64,000 nucleotides of DNA from Methylophaga sp. OBS1 (GCF_026319365.1 NZ_JAPDMS010000002.1:124001-188000); one strand, 5' to 3'; numbered from the stretch's first letter, positions 34,172 through 43,190 are shown. The notes: generated by a model not told the origin, from the letters alone. A program made the numbers and translations.

Positions 34172-36131
34172 GATATTGCTCCAATGCGCCGCGAAGGGCG
34201 AAAGCCACTCCCGGATTATTTTTAGATGCTGTCAGATAAGTCCACCCGAGTTCAGCATTCAGCAGGTGTCTATCAGGTGAGTCGTTGTCACCACCGGCCA
34301 GGTTCAAATTATAATTGATGGAAAAGTCGAGTTTGTTCGGTATCAACAGACTTCTCACCCCGACATTCAGGTTGGTGGTGTAGGCGATCTGTCGGGTCAG
34401 ACGCGTTTCAAAGGTGCCGTACTGCGCGTCGGCATTGAAAGAGAGTCTGTCACTGGGCCGCCAGCCACCACCGAGACTGATGAAATGACTGACCGTATCG
34501 GAGCTGACTTCAGCATGATCCTCAAATTCCGACCAGGTATAACCGGCATTGATATAAGTGGTTTCATAGTTACTACCGATGCCAATGGTGGCCGAATTTG
34601 ACGCATTATCTGTCTCAATACCCTCATAGTTATCCGGTGTCTCTTTACGATCCAGTCGCGCGATAAAACCACTGAACTGCAGATATGGAGCGCCCAACCA
34701 GGCTAGATTATCCTGCTGTTGTTCAAAAGCATAAGTCCCGCTCCAACTGGCATTCCTGAGGCGGTCGGTCGGTAAGCCGCTCAGATCATCCACATTGTTG
34801 GTCTCATGGCTCAGGTGCAGATTCGCGGAAAAACGATTCCAGTAAAGGTGACTGTAGGCGGAGGTGACATCCCGGTCGGCTGCCAGCCCGGGGTTGGCGA
34901 GACTGGCGAAAAAGGTGTCGATCCGCTCATAACGCAATCCAAACAGCCAGTCCACCGGTTGCGCCTGCCAGTTCAGGCTTTCAAAAGGATAAGATTCCAT
35001 CAGCAGGGTATAAGCTTGGCTGTCTTCCCGTTCCGCAGGCCCATCATCACCATCACTGTCAAAACTGGCGTGGGCGTATTCACCGAATAAAGTCAGCTTA
35101 CCTTCAAACAGGTTTTTATCCATTGCCAGAGACCAGCCGCGGCCATCAGCAATGGGCTCATTCCCACTAATACCCACGCCGGTCGCTGAACCATCACCAT
35201 CGTAATAGACCGCCGTGACGGTCAATGCATCTGCATCGTCGGAAAATGGTTTGATGCTGGCGGTGAACCCCTCAATGCGACTCTCCGGCTGAGATAATCC
35301 GGTGAAATGATCCGCACCGACCAGCGCATCAGGGCGCAGAGCAAACACCTGTGCTGAAACACGTTCATGACTATCACTGATCAGCAGTGAAGCCCCCCGA
35401 CGCTGATATGGCGACAATAAAGTCGAATTGAGTCCCAGACTCTGATCCCCCAATCTGAGGCGGGTTTGCCCCCAGTCCCCCTGTCGGAGTGCAGAGATCT
35501 GGTACTCACCGATATCCAGCGAGTTACCCGTCAGGCTCAAGTCCTGTTCGGATTGCAGGAAATAATTTGCCCTGGCTTTAACCTCCCAGTTGTCTCCCTG
35601 GATCGATCCATTGGAGACACCGGCACCGGACATCACGAAACGCCGAGTCTCGCCGGGAGTATTATGATCCGAGAAGCGTTGGCTGATTTCCAGACTGTTG
35701 TCAGAGTTAAAATGGCCGGAACGAAGCCAGTTTTCAGCCGCATCCAGTTGTGATGAACTGATTGTCTGATTGGTTTCTGGTGCAGCAGTCTGACCCGCTT
35801 CGGTTTCGAACTGCCATTGCTGGATGGGCTGCTGGCCGTCACCTGAGAGCATCACCAGCTTGAGCAGATGTGAGCCTGTTGCCAGCGGCTCAAGAGGGGT
35901 ATAAGTCAGGTCACCGTTTTCAAAGCCCATGGCTGCCGTAATATCGATGCCATCGAGTTCCACCGCCAGCCGTGCCAATGTGTTGATATCCAACTCCTCA
36001 GGTAAATCAATCACCAGGAAATGTCCCCGGCTACCGTCTTTGATGAGTTCAGCCTGCCAGTTTGCATTGACAACCGGGGAGCAGAGGATCACGAACAGTA
36101 ACGGAGAGTATAAAAATAGCTTGGTCTTCAT
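34083..36131 (-). CDS. Outer-membrane beta-barrel protein of the sigma/subtilase cluster
   Basis: A 682-residue protein with a signal peptide (MKTKLFLYSPLLFVILCSPVVNA). A short soluble N-terminal domain (about 25-110) precedes a long run of alternating hydrophobic and polar residues typical of barrel strands, with repeated aromatic girdles (e.g. NWEVKARANYFLQS; NYETTYINAGYTWSEF), ending YQVFAIVRITAPFADRR. No TonB box or plug is seen. The start ATG at 36131 follows GTGAGGATC; a GTG three codons earlier is part of that site. It could be a porin or an export pore for the linked exported proteins. Confidence 0.8.
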   Translation of the reverse strand: MKTKLFLYSPLLFVILCSPVVNANWQAELIKDGSRGHFLVIDLPEELDINTLARLAVELDGIDITAAMGFENGDLTYTPLEPLATGSHLLKLVMLSGDGQQPIQQWQFETEAGQTAAPETNQTISSSQLDAAENWLRSGHFNSDNSLEISQRFSDHNTPGETRRFVMSGAGVSNGSIQGDNWEVKARANYFLQSEQDLSLTGNSLDIGEYQISALRQGDWGQTRLRLGDQSLGLNSTLLSPYQRRGASLLISDSHERVSAQVFALRPDALVGADHFTGLSQPESRIEGFTASIKPFSDDADALTVTAVYYDGDGSATGVGISGNEPIADGRGWSLAMDKNLFEGKLTLFGEYAHASFDSDGDDGPAEREDSQAYTLLMESYPFESLNWQAQPVDWLFGLRYERIDTFFASLANPGLAADRDVTSAYSHLYWNRFSANLHLSHETNNVDDLSGLPTDRLRNASWSGTYAFEQQQDNLAWLGAPYLQFSGFIARLDRKETPDNYEGIETDNASNSATIGIGSNYETTYINAGYTWSEFEDHAEVSSDTVSHFISLGGGWRPSDRLSFNADAQYGTFETRLTRQIAYTTNLNVGVRSLLIPNKLDFSINYNLNLAGGDNDSPDRHLLNAELGWTYLTASKNNPGVAFALRGALEQYHGHEQTSLYQDNYQVFAIVRITAPFADRR

Positions 36132-36146
36132 GATCCTCACTCACAT

Positions 36147-36179
36147 AAAAAATCAGCGCGCCCGGTCAGGAGCGCGCTG
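36147..36179 (-). terminator. Intra-cluster terminator or attenuator
   Basis: On the minus strand the stem CAGCGCGC/GCGCGCTG (loop 10) is followed by ATTTTTT. It sits between the 36222-37541 gene and the barrel gene, so read-through or a separate promoter is needed for downstream expression. Confidence 0.8.
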
Positions 36180-36221
36180 CATTGTTTCAAATATGGGAAT
36201 ATCACTGCTGGCTCCCTGCCA

Positions 36222-37541
36222 TTATTTTTGCGGAACCGCTTTCAGTTGTAATCTTGGTTCCCTCTCTTCCTTTGGTGCTTGAAGTCTGTCAGGAGCAGGG
36301 GTTGAGGCAGGTTTGATCTGGACTGGACTGATCCTTGAGGGAGCCTGATTTAACTCGTCCCCGCCATGTTGCTGGTACCCCCCTTTCGCGGCCGGGGAAT
36401 TCACCTGTACCTGTGGTAAACAGCGGTGTTTGAAGACAGCAGTGTCGAACTCCTGCCATTGGCTCCAGTCTTTGCCTTCAGGTTTTACCCGCGCCACAAT
36501 TTTCATGTTGTGGTTATAGACTTCATTGTTAAGGATCATCATAAAGGCGTATTTATCCTGGCTCAGCATGGCTTTCAGGGGAAAATAGATATCCACTTTT
36601 TTGCTGTGCTGCGCATTAACCGGAATATTATTGAGTTGGTAGTAAGTACCGTAGTCAGCATACTGGTTGCTGACACCGACGACTTTCAGGTCCAGCAACC
36701 CTTTAGTGGCACCGGAGAACTGTAGATTCACCTGAATTTTGGGGTCACTCCCAGGCAGACATTGGCCATAGTAATGCGGCAGATTGGGCTGAAAATCAGC
36801 TTTATCCAATTTGATAGGCAGGTTGTTGCTGATTTGATTGGGCACATTAGCCAGTTGTGCATTCAGGGTGCCGGTTAATTTCAGATCCGAATCCCCTTCA
36901 TACTTCACTGTAATATCAACGGTGGCATTGGCATCGACTGATTGAGAGTCATTGGTACCTTCGACTTTGCACCAGCCCCTCATTGAAACAGGTCGCTTAA
37001 CGGTGATGAAGTGATCCTGCTGATAAAAAGACAGCTTAGTACCCCCGCCATTGAGATGTGTCTGTAAAGCTTTGTTTAACTCCTGCATCGGATCAAAACG
37101 CACAGCCGGATGACCTTGTTTAAGGTTAGCCAGCGGCACACTAAATTTGTCAAAGTTTCCTGCTTCGGTGACTCTCTTATTCCCTTTGCCATCAGTCACA
37201 CTCGGAGAATAGCTAGCCGAGTAAAGGTTAGCCTCACCGGGCCCGAAATAAGCAGTGGCTTTCTCAAAAACAATATTTTTGTGCGGTTCGCAACTAACAT
37301 GACCAATAAGATCAATTGCCAGATTGGATTGGGCTGGTTGTACCTGAATGGCATCGATGTGTTTGTTGGCCGAGACATTCTTGAGCACCACCATATTGGT
37401 GTTGATGCCTTGTGCCGGCGAGAGCGTAACTGATTGAACATAATGGGGTGGCAGGGCTGCAGATACCGCAGCTGAAGCCAATAAACCTGAGAGCCCAAAG
37501 GCAGCACAGGCACGGATGAGTTGTCGTTTTCCTTGTTTCAT
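36222..37541 (-). CDS. Exported protein of unknown function upstream of the barrel gene
   Basis: A 439-residue protein with a signal peptide (MKQGKRQLIRACAAFGLSG through VSAA). The mature part is beta-rich, with four cysteines (GHVSCEPHK, MRGWCKVEG, YYGQCLPGSDP, FKHRCLPQV) that may form two disulphides, and a Pro/Gln-rich, charged C-terminal tail of about 70 residues. I do not recognise the family. The ATG at 37541 is preceded by GAGGAGACAAAAA. It is first in the minus-strand cluster but is separated from the barrel gene by a terminator. Confidence 0.75.
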   Translation of the reverse strand: MKQGKRQLIRACAAFGLSGLLASAAVSAALPPHYVQSVTLSPAQGINTNMVVLKNVSANKHIDAIQVQPAQSNLAIDLIGHVSCEPHKNIVFEKATAYFGPGEANLYSASYSPSVTDGKGNKRVTEAGNFDKFSVPLANLKQGHPAVRFDPMQELNKALQTHLNGGGTKLSFYQQDHFITVKRPVSMRGWCKVEGTNDSQSVDANATVDITVKYEGDSDLKLTGTLNAQLANVPNQISNNLPIKLDKADFQPNLPHYYGQCLPGSDPKIQVNLQFSGATKGLLDLKVVGVSNQYADYGTYYQLNNIPVNAQHSKKVDIYFPLKAMLSQDKYAFMMILNNEVYNHNMKIVARVKPEGKDWSQWQEFDTAVFKHRCLPQVQVNSPAAKGGYQQHGGDELNQAPSRISPVQIKPASTPAPDRLQAPKEEREPRLQLKAVPQK

Positions 37542-37762
37542 TTTTTGTCTCCTCACGAGAAATCACTGATTTACACTGTTGTGTAACCAGTGAGTCGTAA
37601 GTGCTTCCTGCAGGGTTCAATCTTTTTAAGGCTTCGGATGCTTTAAAAGAATTGAACTCGACGCTATCCCGATAATTATAAAATTCCGCAATAAAATCAA
37701 GGTTTTTTGCTTTATCACGTCTGACAAAAAATGAATTTCCCTAGGCTTGCAAAGCGCTCAAA

Positions 37763-37776
37763 AGTCAATTTTGACT
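37763..37776. promoter_or_regulatory. Inverted repeat AGTCAATTTTGACT
   Basis: A perfect 6-bp-arm palindrome just beyond the pqqA copy 2 terminator, about 220 bases upstream of the exported-protein gene at 37541. It is a possible operator; no regulator is assigned. Confidence 0.3.
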
Positions 37777-37785
37777 GTTATCAGG

Positions 37786-37816
37786 CAAAAAAAAAGCCCC
37801 GCGTAGCGGGGCTTTT
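37786..37816 (-). terminator. Terminator of pqqA copy 2
   Basis: Read on the minus strand, AAAAGCCCCGC/GCGGGGCTTTT is followed by a long T-run, 20 bases after the pqqA stop. Confidence 0.9.
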
Positions 37817-37835
37817 CTGGTTCGGTAGAAGGATA

Positions 37836-37907
37836 TTATCTGTTGCAGATATACATGGTTACTTCAAAGCCGAAACGCATGTCTGAGTATTCTGGTTTAG
37901 TCCACAT
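37836..37907 (-). CDS. pqqA: PqqA, PQQ precursor peptide (copy 2)
   Basis: A 23-residue peptide beginning [19 protein letters not shown] and ending ICNR. It has the E-x-x-x-Y cross-link motif and is closer to the common PqqA consensus than copy 1. An AGAGGT ribosome site stands 8 bases before ATG, and a terminator follows. The copies differ at three residues, all in the N-terminal third (Ala4/Lys, Ala6/Glu, Gln8/Ser); the core and C-terminus are identical. No other pqq gene is nearby. The upstream AT-rich region with TTGGCCAA palindromes probably holds its promoter. Confidence 0.94.
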   Translation of the reverse strand: MWTKPEYSDMRFGFEVTMYICNR

Positions 37908-38088
37908 GATCATTACCTCTTGTTTAAATCAATTGCGATTTGCAGTTCTCATATTAGTGTGCAGGCGGATTGGCCAATAGCGTGATTTACTTGTTTAGCG
38001 TCAGGATTTTACTGAATCGATTTTTATCGCTTTACCGATTGGCCCAATTCAGTAAGGATCAAACAATAAACCCATTGGGAGCGGTACC

Positions 38089-38289
38089 ATGAAACCACAG
38101 GCTACTATTGAGCAAACCGAGTCCGGATTTGTGATCAGCACAGAAGCTGAAGGAGAAACCACCATGATCGACACGGTCTTTGACAGCTATCAGGCGGCGC
38201 TGGACTATATATTGGAGCAGGGCTGGCAGTTGAAACGCGACACCCCGAACAGCTCACTTCATGTTGAGACCCGGTTTCTCAAACCCTGA
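38089..38289 (+). CDS. Small conserved-looking protein of unknown function
   Basis: A 66-residue soluble protein (MKPQATIEQTESGFVISTEA ... YILEQGWQLKRDT) with a beta-beta-alpha-beta look and no cysteine, signal or membrane segment. It is not recognised. GGGAGCGGTACC precedes the ATG. Its stop codon directly abuts the stop of the convergent LysR gene, with no base between them. Confidence 0.65.
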   Translation: MKPQATIEQTESGFVISTEAEGETTMIDTVFDSYQAALDYILEQGWQLKRDTPNSSLHVETRFLKP

Positions 38290-39240
38290 TCATAATGCCT
38301 GCAACCGGCCAAAATGTTGATTGATTTGTTTCAGCTGAGACTGAATGTAATCCAGAAACGCCTGCATCACTGGTGTCGGGTGCTTTCCCTTGGGGTAGAC
38401 CAGACACCAGCTTCGCCGGAGTGGAAAGCCTTTCAACGTCGGACTGATCAGGCTGCCCTGACGCAATTCAGCCAGCACGCTGAGTTTGGGCAACACTGCC
38501 ACACCGAGTCCGGCGAGGACACCGTGTTTAATCGCATCGTTCGACCCCATCTCGATATAGGGACGCAAACTCAGGCGCTGCTGCTGGCAATGCTGTTCCA
38601 GGGCCAGGCGGTTGCCGGATCCGGCTTCACGCAATAACAGGCGGGCGTCAAGAAACTGCTGAGCAGTGATTTGTTTTTTAGCCGCCAGCGCATGGCCGGC
38701 CGCCATCACCGGGATGAGTTCATTATCAAGAAACGGCAGCGATGCCAGTGAACGGTCACTGGGGACCAGCCCCATCACCACCAGATCATCTGTATTGTTA
38801 TTCAGCTGCTCTATGGCCTGAGCCCGGTTCATCACCTTCAGACTCACGTTGACGGCCGGATGACGACTGAGAAAGCCCTGCAAGAGATGAGGCACCGCAT
38901 ACTGTGCGGTACTGACCGCACAGATACTCAGTGCACCGGATAACTGACCCTGCAAACTATGCAGATCGGTCTGTAACGACTCCACCTGGTCAAATACCGC
39001 AGTGATCCGCTCAGCCACCTTCTCACCGGCACGGGTACAATAAAGCTGTCTGCCCACATACTCAAAAAGTGGTTGACCCAGCGCCTGTTCCAGCTTTCTG
39101 ATTTGCGAGCTTACCGCCGGTTGCGTCAGACCCAGCGCTTCTGCCGCGCGACCATAGCCCTGATGCTGATAAACAGACTGAAAAACCTGCATCTGGCGGA
39201 ACGATAAACGATTCAATAATTGCTGTAGAGTCAGTGACAT
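38290..39240 (-). CDS. LysR-family regulator divergent from pyruvate carboxylase genes
   Basis: A 316-residue LysR protein with an N-terminal helix-turn-helix (GYGRAAEALGLTQPAVSSQI) and an effector domain (about 90-300). Sequence style (LSFRQMQVFQSVYQHQGYG) is near CbbR/PycR-type regulators. It is transcribed away from pycA with 117 bases between; a 35-bp dyad there is its likely operator. A LysR regulator beside pycA-pycB is a known arrangement in pseudomonads, so control of anaplerosis is the favoured role. Confidence 0.92.
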   Translation of the reverse strand: MSLTLQQLLNRLSFRQMQVFQSVYQHQGYGRAAEALGLTQPAVSSQIRKLEQALGQPLFEYVGRQLYCTRAGEKVAERITAVFDQVESLQTDLHSLQGQLSGALSICAVSTAQYAVPHLLQGFLSRHPAVNVSLKVMNRAQAIEQLNNNTDDLVVMGLVPSDRSLASLPFLDNELIPVMAAGHALAAKKQITAQQFLDARLLLREAGSGNRLALEQHCQQQRLSLRPYIEMGSNDAIKHGVLAGLGVAVLPKLSVLAELRQGSLISPTLKGFPLRRSWCLVYPKGKHPTPVMQAFLDYIQSQLKQINQHFGRLQAL

Positions 39241-39279
39241 AGTAAACGCTCAGACCGATCCATAACCAATAACTTATTG

Positions 39280-39314
39280 CTGTCAAAAATTATATCAATT
39301 TTTAATTATGACAG
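39280..39314. promoter_or_regulatory. 35-bp dyad, candidate LysR operator for pycAB
   Basis: CTGTCA at 39280-39285 is mirrored by TGACAG at 39309-39314. AATTA and TAATT lie in the inner arms of an AT-rich centre. The dyad is between the divergent LysR and pycA starts, the usual place for a LysR recognition and activation site. Confidence 0.55.
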
Positions 39315-39357
39315 GCTTTATCTAAGCTAAGCGGCATCTGATTCAGGAGTCTGCACC

Positions 39358-40773
39358 ATGCTGAAAAAAGTTCTGATAGCCAATCGCGGTGAGATTGCCG
39401 TTCGCATTGTGCGGGCCTGTGCCGAGATGGGCATTCGCTCTGTCGCTATCTATACCGATCCGGACCGCTACGCGCTGCATGTCAAACGCGCAGATGAATC
39501 CTATTCGCTGGGTGAAGACCCACTGGCCGGGTATCTGGATCCACTCCGTATCGTTAACCTCGCTGTAGAAACCGGCTGTGATGCGATTCATCCCGGTTAT
39601 GGTTTTCTGTCAGAAAACGCAGAGTTTGCCCGCCTCTGTGAAAAGCACAATGTGACCTTTATCGGCCCCAAATCCAGCGTGATTGAAAAAATGGGTGATA
39701 AAACCGCGGCACGTGACAGCATGCGTGAAGCCGGGGTCCCCATCACACCAGGATCGGATGGCAACCTCGAGAGCCTGGAGGGCGCTCTGAGCCTGGCCGA
39801 GGAAGTCGGTTATCCGGTCATGATCAAAGCCACTTCTGGCGGTGGTGGCCGCGGTATTCGCCGCTGCGACAGTGCCGCTGAACTCAAACAGCAATATCCC
39901 CGCGTGATTTCAGAGGCGACCAAAGCATTCGGGTCAGCCGAAGTCTTTCTGGAAAAATGTATCGTTAACCCGCGCCATATCGAAGTGCAGATCCTCGCCG
40001 ACAGCCAGGGCAATGTCATTCACCTGTATGAACGAGACTGCTCGATTCAGCGCCGTAATCAAAAGCTCATTGAAATTGCACCCAGTCCGCAACTCACCCC
40101 GGAACAACGGGATTATGTCGGCGATCTGGCGGTACGCGCCGCCCAGGCAGTGGGCTATGAAAACGCGGGTACAGTCGAGTTTCTGCTGACCGGCAATGAA
40201 GTCTATTTCATGGAAATGAACACCCGGGTGCAGGTCGAACACACCATCACTGAACAAATCACCGGCGTCGATATCGTCCGTGAACAGCTTAGAATTGCCT
40301 CTCGCAAACCGCTCAGCTATCGCCAGCAGGATATTAACTACCGGGGCTTTGCATTGCAGTTCCGTATCAATGCCGAAGACCCCAAAAACGATTTCCTGCC
40401 CAGTTTTGGTCGCATCACTCACTACTACGCGCCGGGCGGTCCCGGGGTGCGGGTGGATACCGCGATTTACACCGGTTATGACATCCCCCCTTATTTTGAC
40501 TCCATGTGTCTCAAACTCGTGGTCTGGGCACTGGACTGGGAAGACGCCATCAACCGTGGTCAGCGTGCACTGGATGACATGCGCCTGCACGGAATCAAAA
40601 CCACCGCCAACTATTACAAACAGATCCTGAATCACAGCGATTTCCGTTCGGGCCGGTTCGACACCAGTTTTGTCCCATCCCATCCGGAGTTGCTTGAGTA
40701 CTCCGATAAACAACGCCCCAGCGCCATAGCGCTGGCCCTGGCCACCGCTATTGCTGCCCATGCCGGCTGGTAA
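39358..40773 (+). CDS. pycA: Pyruvate carboxylase subunit A (biotin carboxylase)
   Basis: A 471-residue ATP-grasp biotin carboxylase: N-terminal KKVLIANRGEIAVRIVRA, GYGFLSENAEFA, the ATP glycine loop KATSGGGGRGIRR, EKCIVNPRHIEVQILADS (part), and MEMNTRVQVEHTITEQITG. It carboxylates biotin on the partner subunit with bicarbonate and ATP. An accC for fatty-acid synthesis would be closely similar; pairing with the gene 27 bases downstream identifies the two-subunit pyruvate carboxylase that refills oxaloacetate. AGGAG precedes ATG. Confidence 0.93.
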   Translation: MLKKVLIANRGEIAVRIVRACAEMGIRSVAIYTDPDRYALHVKRADESYSLGEDPLAGYLDPLRIVNLAVETGCDAIHPGYGFLSENAEFARLCEKHNVTFIGPKSSVIEKMGDKTAARDSMREAGVPITPGSDGNLESLEGALSLAEEVGYPVMIKATSGGGGRGIRRCDSAAELKQQYPRVISEATKAFGSAEVFLEKCIVNPRHIEVQILADSQGNVIHLYERDCSIQRRNQKLIEIAPSPQLTPEQRDYVGDLAVRAAQAVGYENAGTVEFLLTGNEVYFMEMNTRVQVEHTITEQITGVDIVREQLRIASRKPLSYRQQDINYRGFALQFRINAEDPKNDFLPSFGRITHYYAPGGPGVRVDTAIYTGYDIPPYFDSMCLKLVVWALDWEDAINRGQRALDDMRLHGIKTTANYYKQILNHSDFRSGRFDTSFVPSHPELLEYSDKQRPSAIALALATAIAAHAGW

Positions 40774-40800
40774 GCCGCCTTCAAGCTGGAGAATTTTCGT

Positions 40801-42594
40801 ATGAAAAAAATAGAAGTTACCGATGTCATTCTGCGCGATGCCCACCAGTCGCTGATTGCCACTCGTATGCGTACCGACGATATGCTGCCGATTTGCGACA
40901 AGCTGGATCAGGTCGGTTTCTGGTCTCTGGAAGTCTGGGGCGGCGCCACCTTTGATGCCTGTGTCCGCTACCTGAAAGAAGATCCCTGGGAACGTCTGCG
41001 CCAGTTGAAACAGGCCCTGCCCAACACCCGCCTGCAAATGCTGCTGCGCGGTCAGAATCTGCTCGGTTACCGGCATTACGCTGATGATGTGGTCACTGCT
41101 TTTGTTGAGCGGGCGGCGGAAAACGGCATCGATGTGTTCCGGATTTTTGACGCACTCAATGATCTGCGTAACCTCGAAACCGCAATGAAGGCAGTCAAGA
41201 AAACCGGTCAGCATGCGCAGGGTACTATCGCCTACACCACCAGCCCGGTGCATACACCAGAGTTGTTTGTGAAACAGGCGAAAGACCTGCAGAACATGGG
41301 CGCTGATTCCATTGCCATCAAAGATATGGCTGGTCTGCTCGCCCCCTATCCAACTTATGATCTGGTCAAAGCGATTAAATCCGAAGTTGATCTACCGTTG
41401 GTCATTCATAGCCATGCCACTTCAGGGCTGGCTGCACAGTGCCAGCTTAAAGCGATTGAAGCCGGCGCGGATCGAATTGATACCGCGATCTCCTCCTTTG
41501 CCTGGGGTACCAGCCATCCCGCCACTGAATCACAGGTCGCGGCATTGAAAAACACTGATTACGACACCGGCCTGGATTTGGTCCTGTTATCCGAAATTGC
41601 CGACTATTTCACCGAAGTTCGCAAAAAATATCATCAATTTGAGAGTGAATACACCCGTGAAGATGTGTCGGTACAGATCAACCAGGTGCCGGGTGGCATG
41701 ATGTCCAACCTGGCGAATCAGCTCAAAGAACAGAATGCGCTGGACCGCATTCGTGACGTGTTTGCCGAAATCCCACGGGTGCGCGAGGATCTGGGTTACC
41801 CACCACTGGTCACACCGACATCACAGATTGTAGGTACTCAAGCCGTTTATAACGTGCTGGCCGGTGAGCGTTATAAAACTATTACCAACGAAGTGAAACG
41901 TTACCTTCAGGGCGGTTACGGTCAGCCACCGGCAGCCGTCAACAGCGACCTGCAAAAGAAAGCGGTGGGTAATGAGGAAATCATCGAATTCCGCCCGGCT
42001 GATGCACTGAAACCGGAACTCAGCAAACTGCGCGCCGACATCGGTGAGCTCGCCCAAAGCGAGGAAGACGTGCTGACCTTTGCGATGTTCCCGGATTTGG
42101 GTCGTGAATTTCTGCAGCAGCGTGCTGATGGCACTCTGAAGCCGGAGCCACTGCTGCCTGTCAGCGATGCCGGCAACACCAGCAAAGATCCGATAGCCAC
42201 CGAATTCAAGGTTGATGTCCATGGCGAAAGCTATGACATCGCGATCACCGGTGTCGGCGATGTCGGCGGTGGCAAGCGCAAGTTCTATATCTCGATTGAC
42301 GGCATGCCGGAAGAGGTCACCTTTGAAGCGCTCAACGAGTATGTCAGTGAAGGCGGTGGCGGCCGTAAAAAGGCCTCGAATCCCGGTGATGCCAGTGCGC
42401 CCCTGCCCGGTAATGTGGTCGAAGTTCTGGTCAATGAAGGCGACAATGTAGAGGCGGGTCAGGCCCTGCTGGTGATGGAGGCGATGAAAATGGAAACCGA
42501 GCTGATGGCCAATATTGCGGGTACGGTCAAAGCCGTCCATGTTAAGAAAGGCGACCGTGTGACACCTGGCGAGACTCTGATTGAGATTGCCTGA
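40801..42594 (+). CDS. pycB: Pyruvate carboxylase subunit B (carboxyltransferase plus biotinyl domain)
   Basis: A 597-residue protein: an HMGL-like TIM barrel (about 1-270; VILRDAHQSLIATRMRT, and SHATSGLAAQCQLKAIEAG with metal-binding His), the conserved carboxylase domain (about 290-450), and a C-terminal biotinyl domain (about 525-597) with the biotin lysine in EAMKMETE. It moves CO2 from biotin to pyruvate. Oxaloacetate decarboxylase alpha subunits look the same, but the linked biotin carboxylase and the lack of membrane beta/gamma subunits argue for pyruvate carboxylase. Confidence 0.93.
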   Translation: MKKIEVTDVILRDAHQSLIATRMRTDDMLPICDKLDQVGFWSLEVWGGATFDACVRYLKEDPWERLRQLKQALPNTRLQMLLRGQNLLGYRHYADDVVTAFVERAAENGIDVFRIFDALNDLRNLETAMKAVKKTGQHAQGTIAYTTSPVHTPELFVKQAKDLQNMGADSIAIKDMAGLLAPYPTYDLVKAIKSEVDLPLVIHSHATSGLAAQCQLKAIEAGADRIDTAISSFAWGTSHPATESQVAALKNTDYDTGLDLVLLSEIADYFTEVRKKYHQFESEYTREDVSVQINQVPGGMMSNLANQLKEQNALDRIRDVFAEIPRVREDLGYPPLVTPTSQIVGTQAVYNVLAGERYKTITNEVKRYLQGGYGQPPAAVNSDLQKKAVGNEEIIEFRPADALKPELSKLRADIGELAQSEEDVLTFAMFPDLGREFLQQRADGTLKPEPLLPVSDAGNTSKDPIATEFKVDVHGESYDIAITGVGDVGGGKRKFYISIDGMPEEVTFEALNEYVSEGGGGRKKASNPGDASAPLPGNVVEVLVNEGDNVEAGQALLVMEAMKMETELMANIAGTVKAVHVKKGDRVTPGETLIEIA

Positions 42595-42614
42595 TAACGA
42601 CACTCAAACCAATG

Positions 42615-42647
42615 AAAAAGCCGCCATCAATGATGGCGGCTTTGCTT
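42615..42647. terminator. Bidirectional terminator after pycB
   Basis: The palindrome AAAGCCGCCATCA/TGATGGCGGCTTT lies 21 bases after pycB and just before the end of the convergent slp-like gene. Confidence 0.88.
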
Positions 42648-42650
42648 TAT

Positions 42651-43190
42651 CTACCAGTAGTAACCGTGGTCATAGTACCAGCGTGAACGCCAGTGTGGAT
42701 AACTGAAACCATAGCCGAAGCGGTTATAGTACGGGTCATACCAGTAGGGATCACGATAATCACGCTTCGGTTGCCAGCGGTAAACTTCGCGGATACGAAT
42801 AACCGGCACGGTCATCGATTTTTTGTCGATGTTAATGGTTTCCTGTCCTGCGATATCACCAGCCACTGTCACCAGCGTGCCTGATTTATAAATGTAGGGA
42901 TCGATAAACGCCGAAGAGGTAGCCAGAAACCGACCCTGACTGCGGCTGTCGCTGTTGGGTCGAGCATAACTGTTCAGTGGAAACTGCACAATATGCAATG
43001 TGGCGCCATTTTCATCATTCTCCACCTTCACTACCTGACCACCCCAGCGAACCGGCTCGCCTTGGTGACTTTCAGCCTTGCCGCTTATCTGTGCCAGTTG
43101 CCAGTCTGGTTGGGGGGATTGTTTGATAGCGACCGGCACATTACTACAACCCGCCAGAAACAACATTAAAACAGGAATTAGCGCTCTCAT
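42651..43190 (-). CDS. Slp-family outer-membrane lipoprotein
   Basis: A 179-residue lipoprotein with lipobox LAGC (cysteine at about 15). The Slp pattern is present: VRWGGQVVKVENDENGATLH, FPLNSYARPNSDSRSQGRF, DPYIYKSGTLVTVAGDI and a C-terminal tail very rich in Tyr, Trp and Arg. Slp proteins sit at the inner face of the outer membrane and are induced by starvation or acid in E. coli; exact role unknown. It lies alone between a terminator and the HDOD gene. Confidence 0.88.
   Translation of the reverse strand: MRALIPVLMLFLAGCSNVPVAIKQSPQPDWQLAQISGKAESHQGEPVRWGGQVVKVENDENGATLHIVQFPLNSYARPNSDSRSQGRFLATSSAFIDPYIYKSGTLVTVAGDIAGQETINIDKKSMTVPVIRIREVYRWQPKRDYRDPYWYDPYYNRFGYGFSYPHWRSRWYYDHGYYW

Noticed and set aside
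39934..41253. Long minus-strand open frame under pycA/pycB
   Set aside because: It is a shadow of two well-recognised genes.
40801..42594. Oxaloacetate decarboxylase sodium pump alpha subunit
   Set aside because: No membrane beta or gamma subunit genes are adjacent, and a biotin carboxylase gene is.
41821..42603. Minus-strand open frame under pycB
   Set aside because: Antisense shadow of the biotinyl and linker domains.
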